Positions 1 to 12,429 of a stretch of DNA of 37,500 nucleotides are shown in pieces. The notes beneath the pieces were generated by a model. That model did not search any database. It worked only from the letters and a program-made list of their open reading frames with translations, and had not been told where the DNA came from. Source of the stretch: Neocallimastix lanati (nom. inval.) (taxonomy: Eukaryota > Neocallimastigomycota > Neocallimastigomycetes > Neocallimastigales > Neocallimastigaceae); NCBI GenBank assembly GCA_016946835.1, contig JACVTC010000087.1, positions 262,501 to 300,000 on the forward strand, written 5' to 3'. Position 1 is the first letter of the stretch. Every line of letters begins with the position of its first letter. The position numbers and the translations under genes are program-made.

Positions 1-598
1 CATAAAATAAACTTTTTTTTGAACTAGTGTATTAAAAATAAAAAAAATAAAAAAAAAAAAGGCATATCTATTAATAAAAGTTAAAAATTATTTAACTAAA
101 TAAATGTATGTTAAAAGTATATATATTATGATAAAACAAATATTATGCTATTTCTCTTCAGTAAAATTAGTTCAAACGAATTTACTGCATACATATATAT
201 ATAATAATAATTTTGTTAATATTCCATATAAAACTTTGGGATAGTATGAATAGGGTTTAGTAATTTTATTAATTTTTTTTTAAGTAGTATTACTACTATT
301 TTTTTTTTAATTTACAATATTATTATTAAGATTTATATTATTTCTAGATAGTCTTTTTATTTTTATAATTTTTTTTTTTTTGCTGTTTTTCATTTAACTT
401 CTCCACGTATTATTTTTAAAAAAATATTGCATTTTAATTTTATCATAACATTCCTTAAAAATTGTAATTTAATATTCCAATTACACAGTTTAACTATATT
501 TTATTATTAACCATACTTTTTTAGTTTTTCTACTAAATTTATTTTTATATTTTTTAAAATTGATTTTAATTTTTTTTTTAAAAAAAAAAAAAAAAAAA

Positions 599-661
<63 letters not shown>

Positions 662-847
662 TAAAATATAATTTTAATTATAATTAAATACAAATTCATA
701 TACCATAACCCTTTTATAATAGAATATGAAATTTTTAAAAAAAAATTAACTTTTTTTTTTTTTTTTTTTTTGTACGATTTAAATATTATATAATTCAAAC
801 CTTTTGTTTTTTATTTTATTTTTATTTTAAAATCTAATTTTATTATT
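1..847. other. A/T-rich intergenic DNA
   Basis: No open frame with coding character was seen on either strand. The stretch is homopolymer and microsatellite DNA, including a (TAA)n run at about 600-661 just after a long A tract. It ends in the left copy of a 16-bp direct repeat that flanks the retroposon at 848-1430. Confidence 0.7.
832..847. repeat. Target-site duplication, left copy
   Basis: ATCTAATTTTATTATT occurs here and again at 1431-1446, exactly bracketing the G/C-richer insert between them. A perfect 16-bp direct repeat at the edges of an insert with an A tail is the signature of target-primed reverse transcription. Confidence 0.65.
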
Positions 848-1430
848 AACCTTATTATTTTTTTTTTTTTGCCTCTGACTTTCCAAGTTTTTACCCTTTG
901 GTGCTAACATACATCTAAGGTTTTTGGATCGACCCTTTTCGAAGCATGCCTAAGTGTACATTGAACCTTAATACAAGGCCTGCCAGAGTAGAGATAGAGT
1001 TCTGAGACAATATGTAAAATCATATGCGTAACATGGCGAGTGAACTTCCAAGTTCATTAATAGGGAAAATCTAGGGTAGGGAGTAAATACCACGCTTAGA
1101 ATGATCAAAGAATAATAATAATACATTTCCATGTGAATAATCAAAGAATAATTATAATACATTTCCATATGGATGGTCACAGAATAATTATAATATATTC
1201 CCCGTACTAGCAAATCTAGTTAACTGAGACCAGAACCTAAACTAACTATTCCGTCCATCTTGATGAAAGGCATAGAAATCCTCTGACCTAATCCCAGTCA
1301 CATTCCTAAGCCTATGACTGTTAAAGGACAATCTTTAGTACTACCTTTAGCATTTAGAGATTAAGAAATGAAGGTCGGCCCAGAATTAGTATGGTCAATT
1401 AGTAACAGTTGTGGCTATGCCATCATTCAC
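848..1430 (-). mobile_element. SINE-like non-LTR retroposon with pol III-type head
   Basis: This island is clearly richer in G and C than its surroundings. Read on the minus strand it starts at 1430 and ends in an A tail (T run at 858-870 on the plus strand) followed by ten bases and then the 16-bp duplication. The first bases contain TGGCATAGCCA (plus 1412-1422), which resembles a pol III A box 9 bases from the element start. A weaker B-box-like GGGCCGACCTT (plus 1371-1381) follows 41 bases downstream. The body has three 36-bp tandem repeats and no convincing coding frame; the 81-codon frame through it looks accidental. At about 580 bp it is long for a SINE, so a 5'-truncated LINE remnant is the alternative. 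Seen: duplication, tail, boxes. Inferred: pol III transcription. Confidence 0.55.
1105..1212. repeat. Three tandem copies of a 36-bp unit
   Basis: The motif TCAAAGAATAAT recurs at 1105 and 1141, and as TCACAGAATAAT at 1177, each followed by an ATAATA(C/T)ATTTCC-like segment. The unit length is exactly 36 bases. The array lies inside the retroposon body. Confidence 0.75.
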
Positions 1431-1446
1431 ATCTAATTTTATTATT
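1431..1446. repeat. Target-site duplication, right copy
   Basis: Second perfect copy of the 16-bp repeat at 832-847. It marks the 5' edge (minus strand) of the retroposon. Confidence 0.65.
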
Positions 1447-1804
1447 GTTTATTTATCGTTTATTATATAAATTAAAAACCAAAATATAATTTTAAATATA
1501 TTCTATTCAATTTTATTAAATATATATATATATTATATGTTATATTAAAATTTTTTAATAATATAATCTTAACTTTTAATTATAAATTGTTTATATTCTA
1601 TTTTAAAAATATAAATATATACATATATGTATTCTACAATAATTCTTTGATAATATTGTAAAAACAAATAAAAAAAAATTTTTTTTAATAAAAAGAAAAG
1701 AAGGTAAATTTTTTTCAAGTTTTTTTTTTTTTTTTTTCATATCATAAAATTAAGTTTTTGAATAAAATTTGCTTTTTTTTAATCAATTTTTAAATATACT
1801 TTCA

Positions 1805-1842
<38 letters not shown>

Positions 1843-1966
1843 GTAATTGCTAATTTTATTTTGATTAATTAAATAATAATTAAAAAAAAATTTAAAAAAA
1901 AAAATAAAAATAAAAAAAAAAAGAACAAAAAACAAAGATATAATAATATAATAATAAAATGTGTTT

Positions 1967-2022
1967 ATTCATTACATAGAGTTGGAACTATTCCAATTTC
2001 TTCCAATTTCTAAGTAATGAAT
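1967..2022. repeat. Imperfect hairpin, arms about 21 bp
   Basis: Arm ATTCATTACATAGAGTTGGAA (1967-1987) pairs with 2001-2022 with about two mismatches and a one-base bulge. The loop between contains a second copy of TTCCAATTTC (1991-2000). The stem is more G/C-rich than its flanks. It could be a folded-back transposon end or a structured transcript. Confidence 0.5.
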
Positions 2023-2456
2023 GAATATATTTACTATTTAAAATAACAGGAATTAATTTATTTTTAAATTCTAAAAAGTTAAAATTTAGAATTCAATCAA
2101 AATTTTTAAATAAATTCGTTTATAAAAACTAAAATAACCATAAATATAATAATCATATATATAATAATCATCTATGTAATAACCATAATAATCATATATA
2201 TAATAATCATATATATTATGTATATTATGTATATTTTCTTTCTTAAAAGAATTTTTTTTAAATTGTTATAAAAAAATTTAAAAAGGTTATATAATTAATA
2301 AAAATTTACACCTGTATTTATGGTTATTTATACCAAAATTAGGAAGACATAATCCAGGTGATTCTAAAGCAATAAAATATTAATTGGATGGAATATGATA
2401 TAGATAGTTATGATTTCACCTATATGGGTTAGTTTATTTTTAAATATTCTGTGATA

Positions 2457-2736
2457 GTGTATTTCTCAATGTGGCGTATGATTTTTTTAAATAAAGCCAT
2501 ACATTTTTAAGATATTCTATACAATCATAAACAAATATATAAATAATTATTATTTTAAAAGAAATAATAATATGTTTTATTAAAAAAGAATTATAAAAAA
2601 TTATTTTTATAATTGAATATTAATAAATTATATAAATAAAAAAAAGAATATTTATTATTTATTTAATTATTAAAAAAACAAGCCATATATAAAAATACGC
2701 CACGTTGCGAAATGCACACTCCCCTGAGAAATGCAC
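2457..2736. mobile_element. MITE-like element with TA-flanked inverted ends
   Basis: The left end GTGTATTTCTCA (2457-2468) is inverted at 2725-2736 as TGAGAAATGCAC, 11 of 12 positions matching. Both ends are flanked by TA (2455-2456 and 2737-2738), as expected for Tc1/mariner-type transposition. A second inverted block, ATGTGGCGTAT on the left and ACGTGGCGTAT on the right, extends the similarity. The right end has about 20 extra bases carrying a further GTGCATTTCGCA copy, so the left end may have lost one unit. The interior is A/T-rich with no transposase, so it would be non-autonomous. Confidence 0.5.
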
Positions 2737-3836
2737 TAGATTCTATTTTTATATCACATTTTTAACCTTCTTTTATGTAACAATGTAATAGATTTAAATT
2801 AGATAAATTTTTAAATGTTTCTATATATATATTATTAAAATAATTTAATATATAGTTTTTTTTATAATAGTTTTTTTTTATAATTTTATTTAATTTTATT
2901 ATTATACATTTATTTCCAATTGTTATGTTATTTGAATAATTATTCATTTATTCATTTATTTCTATATTCAATTTAATGAAATTACATGTACTTTAATATT
3001 ATTATAGTCCCATACATATATTTATTATTATATATACATTTACCATATTTTTATGTATTAATTATAATTTTTATTACGTAACATCATTTATTATTTATTA
3101 CATTATAATGTAAATAAATTAAATACAATAACTGTTTATTACGCAATGATTGGATAATGTATTTAATCTATTTTATATTATTTTATTCATATAATAATGA
3201 ACATATATTGAAGCCAAATAAGGAATATATTAAAATTAATTAAACAATATGATTTTATCCTTTTTATACTTTTTAATATTATTTGGTATAAAATTAATTA
3301 ATATATTTAAATAAATGAATGTACAAATAATAAATAAATAAATAAATAGATAGATAAATAGATAAATATAAATAAATAAATAAATAAATTTATATACATG
3401 ATATTCATTTAATAGAGAAAATTATTTTTATTTTTATTTTTTTTTTAAAAAAAAGACATAATATGATAAAATAATTAATTTCATATAATTAAACTCCAAA
3501 TTCGTTTTTGATTACTTTAAATAAATAAATAATTAACAAAGCAAGCAAGCAACCAACTAACAAATTAATAAATGAATGAAATAACTTATTCGATAAATAA
3601 GTAAATAAATAAGTAAATATATAATGAATTAAAATAATAAATAAATAAATAAATAAAGGATATTGTTAATACTATATGTTGAATGATAATAATAATTATT
3701 AAATATTTAATTCTAATTATTTGATACAAATTGAACATTTCATTAATATAATTTTATTATTTATTGAAAAAATTCTATATTATTAAAATATACTTTATAA
3801 AATTTATTAATGAATGTATAGCGCAGAAAGAAAAAT

Positions 3837-3963
<127 letters not shown>

Positions 3964-4670
3964 TTTTTTTTTTTTTAAATATTTTAGATATTAAATTATA
4001 TAAAAAAATAATTTTTATTTATTTCATATTTTATGACCTTATAAAAAAAAGAAAAAAGAAGTATTATATTTCAAAAGTAGTACTTCATATAATATACCAT
4101 AATTAAACATAAATATAAAATTATTATTATTTTTTTTTTACAAAAAAAAATTATTATAAATAATAAATTTATATATAATATTTAATAAATCATATTACAA
4201 AAATTTAATACAACAAAAAAATCTATTTTTTTAAAAAAATATTTATACATTATATATCATATTTTCACATTCAAATTAAATTCATTTTGAAAAATAATTA
4301 TTTTTTTTAAGTTAACTAAAAGGAAATAAAATATATATATATTTATTTATGCATTGACAATAATTTATTCATTCAATCTTCATATATTAAATAAATATAT
4401 TTTATTATAATTTTTTTTTTTTGAAAATATTTTTTGAGTCACTACACTATAAAATGATTAAAGATAATTTAATATAATTCAATAAAGTATATTATGATAT
4501 TTCAGTTTAAATCACTACATTATTAAAGACTTAATAGATTTATATCAGCAGTGTTTTTTTATCAACATTTTTATACCTAATTAAATATTAATTATTAATA
4601 AAAATCAAATATATTATTTTGACTTTTTTTTTTTGTAAAATTTAAAAATCATTTTATTATTATTTTTTTC

Positions 4671-4724
4671 CCTTCTTTTTTAATATTTTAGTATATGAAT
4701 AATGGAAAATTCAATTATAAATAA
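4671..4724 (+). promoter_or_regulatory. Splice-acceptor-like tract and overlapping uORF before the 4702 start
   Basis: A pyrimidine-rich tract ending in TATTTTAG (AG at 4690-4691) lies 11 bases before the ATG and looks like a 3' splice site, as at other introns in this window (TTTTAG, TTATAG). This suggests a 5'-untranslated intron or an unseen upstream exon. An ATG at 4695 opens a 9-codon frame ending TAA at 4722-4724, overlapping the main start at 4702 in a different frame; it could dampen translation. Confidence 0.35.
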
Positions 4725-6721
4725 TAATGAACATTCAAGTAAATATCAGTCTTCAATAAAGGTATCAGATACAAATTTTTTAGATAATTATTCAATAAAT
4801 AATGTTTCTTATACTTCAGATGATTTTGTATATTCCCCTTTGAGATGTCACTATCCTTCATCGTATATTCCAAGTGACGAGAATAAAAATACTCAATGCA
4901 TAGGAATTGAAAAACAAACAAGAGATAATAATAATATGAAAAAATATAATAATAATAATAGTAATAATAATAATGATAGTGAAATAAATTATGGAAAAAA
5001 AAATTTAAATATTTCTAGAAATTCAATACAGGATAATAGGATTGAACAAAATACAAAAAATCCTAAAGAAATTTTACAAAATAATAGAAATGAAAAAATA
5101 AATACTTTATTCAGTAATACCAAAAATATAGATAATTCGACGATAGAGAAGGAAACAGAAGATAATTCCATATTTTCTTTTGCTTCTATTCCTTCAATAT
5201 CGTCATTTTCAATAAGTTCCTCTGAAGAAACCACTTCAACAATAAAAAGAATATATAAAAATTATATGGATAGTATAAGTATAGATTCCCCTTCTAAATT
5301 AAGTAATGAGTCTTTTTTAAAATATATTGAAACACCCGTATTTGAAAAGGCAAAAATATTGTTTCCTACGAAGGAAGGAAAAATGGATGATGAGGAAAGG
5401 AGTCATGATATGTATGAAACTCCAATTTCCTCATCGTCATCTTCTATAAATAAATATAAATTATATTATCAAGATACGGAGAAGGATGGTAAGCCTAAAA
5501 ATCATTTTTCAACCTCATCTTTCTTATCAAATCAAAATAGTGAAGATGTTGGGGAAATGAATACAATATCAACATCAAAGGATATTATGGTTACTTCTAA
5601 GGGTAAGCATGTAAGATCCTCTTCATTTAAAAATAAAATTGACACTATTGATAATATTCATATGGAATCCAATCATACCCCATTAAAAAATTCCAATGAA
5701 AACACTCAAGATAAACTAAAATTAAATCAATCTGATCGTCGACAAAGAACAAGAAGTAAAAGTAATAAGAGTAGTAATTTATTTGATGCCTATTCTTTAA
5801 CTCCAAAGCATACTACGATGCCTTCTTTCATTAATGAAGTGACATCAAAATTTGATTCGGAAATAAAATTTATAAAAGAAAATCCCATATTCATATCGAA
5901 TATATCATCATCGTTAAGGGATCCCTCCAAATATACCTCAAATGAAACCTCCATGATATCAATTGAAAATGAATTTAATGAAGAACCCTTAGAAAATATT
6001 AATCTGGACCATGAGCATTTAGAAAAGATATCTCCCTTCCGTCAAAATCCTTCCTATAGGAATAAAAAAGAAAATTACAATATTAGTAATGATAACAGTG
6101 ACAATAATAATAAAGATAAAAGTAAAAGTAAAAGTAAAATTACTTATTCTAGTACTTCCATATCCCCCATAATGTCTCCATCTTATTCACAGAAAAAAAA
6201 TAAAAATAATATCATCAACAATAAAAATGAATACTTTTTATCTTCATTATCTATTGATTTACAATCTACTATGAAGAGATCAGAAACTTTCCAAAAGAAT
6301 TACAATTCCTATACCGCCAATGAAAATGACGCACTTCTAGAGGACATTTCCTCGACACCAAAATTTAATCCAAAAAGAACGATACAAACTAAAAAGGTAG
6401 AATTGGATCAATGGGACAGTAATAAAAATAGAAATTTCCACAATAAGAATGATAATGATAATAAAAATAAAAATATTACTAATGGAGAAGTTAATAATGG
6501 AGGTAATGCGGATGACATTGATAAAAGTTTTCAAATTATTGGTTCATCAGCAAGTTTTGAAGATTTTTTATTAGATAGTCAAAAATTGATTAAATCTCCT
6601 CATGAAATTAATACAATTAGGGATACGAATTCAATTCAAGAAAGTTATCAAGATAATTCAAATATTAATTTTGAAAGTTATCAAAAGTTCAGTTCTCCTC
6701 ATCATAATAAAAATAGAAATA

Positions 6722-6756
<35 letters not shown>

Positions 6757-9555
6757 CAACAATATAAGGATAATGATCACGATGAAGATCCTTATTACAA
6801 TTTAAAACATTTCAATATAAATGAATATAATAAGACTCAAAAATCCTTTAGTGATTCGGTAGATAATAATTCCATATTAGATCCACAATTTTCTATAGAT
6901 AGAAATTCATCCTTTTATTCATTCCATTCAAGTTTATTAGATGAAGATGTAGATAATCTTTTCTCTGTTCAGAAAAATAAAATTAATAGTTATGAAACCA
7001 TAAAATATACCACGAATACGAATACTAATAGTAATAATAGTAATAATTCTAATTCTAATTCTAATAATAATAATAAAAATAATAATAATAATAAAAACAG
7101 AAATATTTTTAATTCAAATAATAATATTAATAATAATAAAAATAAGGATTCAAATCAATCAAAAGAAGATTCTCTGAATGCTCTCTCTCTAAACCACAAA
7201 AAGTTCCTAACCGATGATTTTTCGTCCGGTAGAGTTAATTTTGGATATGATAAAAATTCAAATAACAGAGTTGATAAATATTACCCGTCCAATCGTAGTA
7301 TTGAGAATATATTGAATCAGTATAAGTCGGATAGAACAAGAAGTAGGAGTCATCAGTCTCTTACCAGTGATGAATTGTCATTTGAGGAAAATCAAACCAT
7401 GGAACTTGATGATTTGAATAACTTTAGTGCTTTATCTTCAAAATCTGAAAATTTAAATAATGTTCGTTCATTTACTTTTGATGATGAGGATAATGAAAAA
7501 AAAGAAGCAAAAGAAGAATTTTTATTAGATGAAGATGCAGAAAAGGAATTTAGTAAATTTAATGAAGTATTAAGTAATCTTTCCAGTGTTCGTCATTCAG
7601 ATCTATACCTTGTTCAAAATCATTCGTTGGGTTCTATGAATACTACAGAACAATCAATTCAACATTATTCTCCCTCCTATAAACAAGAAAAATATTCAGT
7701 GCCATCTCCAAGTTTGGTTTCCATGGATATAGATGAACATTTTCAATTGAAAAATTCTAAATATTCCTCAAGATCAAATACCCCTACACAAAGTAGTAAA
7801 CCTAATACTATTATCCGTAGTAATACTAATACCTTTAATACTACCAATACCAATATCAATACCAATACTGATACCAATAGTAATACCAAAATCATTACCA
7901 ATACTGATACCAAAACTAACATCAATATTAATACCAACACCAATTTCAATTTCAATTTTAAATCAAATTATGAATTTGAAAATGATTCTAAACCTGATAC
8001 GTATTATGATGCAAATCAAGAAAATGATTCGAAAATTAATTTTCATTGTCATAAAGTTATTGATTTTAGTCCTGTGGATAATTCTATAAATTATGAATTT
8101 TCTGAAGATAATATAAAACAAGATTATGATAATGATATTAAAAGTGTTGAATTGGAACTTCCACTCAATAAATTAACGATTCAAAGTGATCATAAAGAAG
8201 AAGAAGAAGAAGAAGAAGTTTTTGAGAAGAAAAAAGGAACAAGAAAAGAAGAATTCCAAGTGGATGATTTCTCTAGTTTCCTTTATAGATTAAAAAAGAG
8301 TAATCAAATATTAGATGGTTTAAGGATGGATCATACCTCCAAGAATTCTACTACTTTTTCTTCTCCTTCGCTTTCATCTGTCTCTCCTACTTCACGTTCA
8401 TCATTATCATCATCATCATCATCATCTTCTTCTAATAATAATTATAATAATAATTCTTCTACAATAATTAGTTCTAATAGTATTAAATCAAAAATGGTGT
8501 CCCCTATTGATCATAGTTTGAGATATTCATTAAATAATAATGATTCCTTTTTCAATTATTCTATCATGGAACCTTCAATATTAAGAAGTAATAATAGAAC
8601 CAATCATACTGAAGATCGTGGTCGTCATCGTCGCTTTTATAGTCATGAGGATGAAAGTAATATTAATATAAATGATTTTAAGTTCCAAAAACAACGCTCC
8701 TTTTCATTGGATCAATCTTTTAATGATCAAGATCTAGATCGTAATTCCTTTTCGATGACTCGTTCAAGTTATCATCATCGTTTGAAACAACATCAATCAA
8801 TGGGAAGGACAACACCTTCCTATCAAAATCAAAACCAAAATCAAAATCAAAGTGGAAATCAAAATCAAAATGAAAATCAAAATCGTATGACCCGTTCAGA
8901 AAGACATACTTCTCTACCTTATCGAAAAGAGAGGACTAAATCTTCATCTATATTATCTTCTCCTACCCTTTTGAATTATTATCATCAAGAATTAGATAGA
9001 GAGGAAGAAAAGGGTTTGAAGAGAAGGAGTGAACATGAACAGAACAAGAATTATCTTCGCAGTGGTAAGTTCCTAGGTATGAATGATCATGATCAAAATA
9101 ATATGAAATTAGTATGTGATATTATTACACGAATGAATACCATTCAAATTGATCTCAATCGTAAATTTAAAATGCAATCCAAATTATTAGAAGATATAAT
9201 GATGACAAAAAAAGAATATAATTCAAGTAATTCAAATCCTTCTTCTAATGATACTCCAAATAGTAGTTTACCTTCACTATGGAGTAACCTTAATGATTCC
9301 TCTTTTTCTCCACGTAATGCTGCCAGTCATCCTCCTTCTCATCATACGACTCCATCCAATAATTCAAATAACTATTCTTCCACCTTAACCAATTGTACCA
9401 CTTCCTTATCCTCTCATGCACAATCGCATAATCATCAACATTCTCAATTTAAGACCCTTAAAACATATCAGAAGGACATTGAAAAACTCAATAAATATCA
9501 AAATTCCAATATGGAATATCTCATGGAAATTTTAAATGATATTAAAGGAAAATAG
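4702..9555 (+). CDS. 1617-residue Asn/Ser-rich protein of unknown function
   Basis: I do not recognise this protein. It is a single open frame of 1617 codons, far too long and too balanced in codon use to be chance in this A/T-rich DNA. It is dominated by Asn, Ser, Thr and charged residues. Low-complexity blocks include poly-Asn (about residue 673), Thr-Asn repeats (about 1037-1087), an acidic Glu run (about 1166-1173) and Gln-Asn repeats (about 1375-1395). Many Ser-Pro/Thr-Pro and Arg-x-x-Ser sites would suit heavy phosphorylation. No signal peptide or membrane segment is visible. Regions free of repeats lie at the C-terminus: about 1463-1507 (contains VCDIITRMNTIQIDLNRKF) and the last 35 residues, both with helical, possibly coiled-coil spacing. 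A large, mostly disordered scaffold or regulatory protein is an inference. The ATG at 4702 is the first in frame; an upstream exon is possible. Confidence 0.8.
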
Positions 9556-9789
9556 ATAGACTTTATTTACAATTTTGTTATAATTATATGTGCTAAATAG
9601 ATCTTTTAAAAAAAAAAAAAAAATAAAATATAAAATATAATAAATATTTATTTAAGTTTAATTTTAATAATAATTATAATAATAGTAAAAATATAAACTG
9701 AAGTAATAGATTAAAAGACAAAAAAACAAAAAAATATTTTTTTGTAAATAATGATTTATAGATTAGTAATTAAAAAAATATATATATTA

Positions 9790-9843
<54 letters not shown>

Positions 9844-10817
9844 TTAAAAGATAATAAAATATACATACATTAATTATACTTTTTTTTTTTATATAATATT
9901 TATTTGGTCGTATTTATATAATGTAATTTATGCTTTAATTAATATTTCTATTTATTATTAACGAAAAATTGTTACACTTTATTATAAATAATAAATAATA
10001 ATTAATAATTAATAAATTATATTTATTACTTATTATTTATTACTTATTATTTATTATTTATTATTTATTATTTATTATTTATTATTTGTTATTCAATTAT
10101 TTATTATTATTCATTATTTATTATTATTTTTTCTTTATTCTTTATTATTTATTATTTATTATTTATTATTTGTTATTTGTTATTTAATTATTTGCTATTT
10201 AATTATTTATTATTTATTATTTATTATTCAATTATTTATTATTTATTATTTATTATTATTTATTATTTATTTATTCTTTATTATTCAATTATTTATTATT
10301 TATTATTTATTATTTATTTATTTATTCTTTATTATTCAATTATTTATTATTTATTATTTATTTATTTATTCTTTATTATTCAATTATTTATTATTTATTA
10401 TTTATTATTTATTATTTATTATTTATTATTTATTATTTATTATTTATTATTTATTATTTATTTATTTAATATTTATTATGTATTTTTATTATTTATTTAT
10501 TTATTATTTATTATTTGTTATTTATTATTCATTTATTTATTCTATATTATTATGTTATAAATTATCAAAATATTATTCATTTTTATAATTATTATATAAT
10601 TAAGTAACTCATATTCAAACGAATGAATAATAATAATTTCAATAATTTCTAATGATAAATAAAATTTAATAAATATAATATAATAAATGAAATTATTAAT
10701 TTAAAATATATTATTCGACTTATTAACTTAACACAAAAGCTAAGATAACTTAACTCTTCTCTATTCGAGTTGTTAAAATAAATACTAAAATAAACTATAA
10801 TTATTTATTTTAAACAC
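9556..10817. other. Gene-free A/T-rich DNA, microsatellite-dominated
   Basis: It contains the presumed 3' untranslated region of the preceding gene, an AT run (about 9793-9825), the long TTATTTA array listed separately, and unremarkable A/T-rich sequence from 10560 to the edge of the decayed Ty3 fragment. Confidence 0.75.
10020..10555. repeat. TTATTTATTA-type satellite, about 535 bp
   Basis: Irregular repeats of TTATTTA/TTATTA interspersed with TCAATTATTTATTATT. The open frame across part of it (Ile/Tyr/Leu only) is a by-product of the repeat. Confidence 0.9.
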
Positions 10818-12349
10818 TTAAGAATATGGTGATTGTTGGGTAGAAGAGTGGATAGAATTGTTATAGTAGAACTCTGCTAAGAATAGGTAGTCCATCCAGC
10901 TCTCATCATCGTAAGGTCCAACAAAGCACAGTAAATAAGTTTCTAAGTAGGCGTTGTTCCTTTCAACTTGGCCTACTGTTTCGTGGTGATTTGTGGTAGC
11001 GTAGTTGACTTCAATTCCGAAGAACTCTAGTAACTCCTTCCATATTTGACTTGTAAACTGGGCTCCTCTATCGGTAGTAACGGTTTTAGGGAATCTATTC
11101 AGTCTATAAATTTCTCATAGGAACGCGTCAGCAGTCTCGTTAGCATTGGGCACATGTTTAAATACTATTAGGTGTATCATCTTGGTTAACTTATCACAGC
11201 ACACTAAGATACAACCCGTTCTTTTCGTTTCCCAAGTATATCCACTGTCTGTTCTTATCCTACATTTCAATGGCAGGTCCGTAATAAAATCTAGTTGTAC
11301 CTCTTGCTAGGGTAATTCAGCAACCGGAACTCTTACTGTATTACCATATTCTTTGTGTCGGTCATCTTTCTTGGTCGGGCAAGTTTTGCAAGCTTTCACG
11401 TAGTTTGAAATATCTTTTCTCATCTTCGGCCAGTAGAAATTCCTAGATACCAGGTCCGAAGTTTTATCTATTCCTAAATGTCTTGCGTACTCCGAGTCAT
11501 GGTTTAATTGAATTATCGTTTTCCTAAACGTCATGGGTACATATACTTGTTCAGGGTTTTCTTTTCTCACCAGAAGACCATCTACTTCTAGCCAATGCTT
11601 CTTGTTATAGTTGTTTCTTGAATCTTCTGCCAAATCTTTAAATAATTCTTGAGCCATCTTGTCCTGTCGGTAGGTCTGCTTGATATCGTCCACGAAATTG
11701 GTAGCTAAGGCTAAATAACTAGCTTCACTATCGACGTCGTCAAATCCTACCAATTGCTCAGGTTTCAAAAGGCTATCTTTATCAAATTCTTTACCCTCCG
11801 TTTTCTCAGTTTCTACTCTTGAGAGGGCATCGGTTTTACCATTCTTTTTCCCAGGGCTGTATACTATTTCAAACCAGTACGTGGCGAGTAGTTCTTGCCA
11901 TCTAATTTGCCTAGGAGTTAATAATTGGGGTTTAATAGCGAACAACAGATTCCTGTGGTCACTATATACGATAATCTTGTGCTTCGCACCTTGAAGTAAG
12001 TGTCGCCATTCTGTAAAAGCAGTTTTAATGGCCAATAATTCTTTTTCTGTTATCGAGTAATTCACTTCAGCCTTGCTTAGTGTCTTTGAATAATAATATA
12101 TGGGGTGAAGAGTCCCATTGTATCCTTTTTGCGACAATGCTCCTTCTATCGTGTAATTACTAGCATCGCATTCTACGAAGAACTGTTTCTCGTGGTCAGG
12201 ATACGCTAGCACTAGCAGAGAGGTAAGCATTTCTTTTAATTTATAGAACGCAACTAATCCCTCTTCAGTCCATTCGAATTTCTTTTTCTTCGAGATCATC
12301 TTGAATAGCGCCTTGGCTATTTCTGAAAAGCTTCTTATAAAATTTCTAT
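10818..12349 (-). pseudogene. Decayed Ty3 pol fragment (RT end, RNase H, integrase)
   Basis: Reading on the minus strand from 12349, a single frame gives the reverse-transcriptase C-terminal signature YRNFIRSFSEIAKALF and the RNase H block (VECDASNYTIEGALSQ, later YSDHRNLL). The integrase zinc-binding region (HLGIDKTSDL and CKTCPTKK) and the core with TDRGAQFTSQIW and the GQVERNN glutamate follow. The frame is kept throughout but broken by TAG at 11307-11309 and TGA at 11115-11117, and it ends at TAA 10818-10820. The 5' part (gag, protease, most of RT) is absent; stop codons lie immediately upstream of YRNF. It differs strongly in sequence from the intact Ty3 element at 13375, so it belongs to another family. 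No LTRs were found beside it. Confidence 0.85.
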
Positions 12350-12429
12350 ATTATCAAAATTGATTACTATATATTCATGATTTAATTTAATTCATTAAAT
12401 ATATTTTCATACTATAAACAGTGTCTTAC

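Noticed and set aside
968-1213. 81-codon minus-strand open frame
   Set aside because: It lies in the body of the retroposon and is built on its 36-bp tandem repeat (MEMYYNYS units); no protein character.
2762-2947. 61-codon minus-strand frame rich in Asn, Ile and Lys
   Set aside because: Composition is what A/T spacer gives by chance; no flanking gene signals.
10177-10560. 127-codon frame of Ile, Tyr, Leu and Phe
   Set aside because: Direct translation of the TTATTTA satellite.
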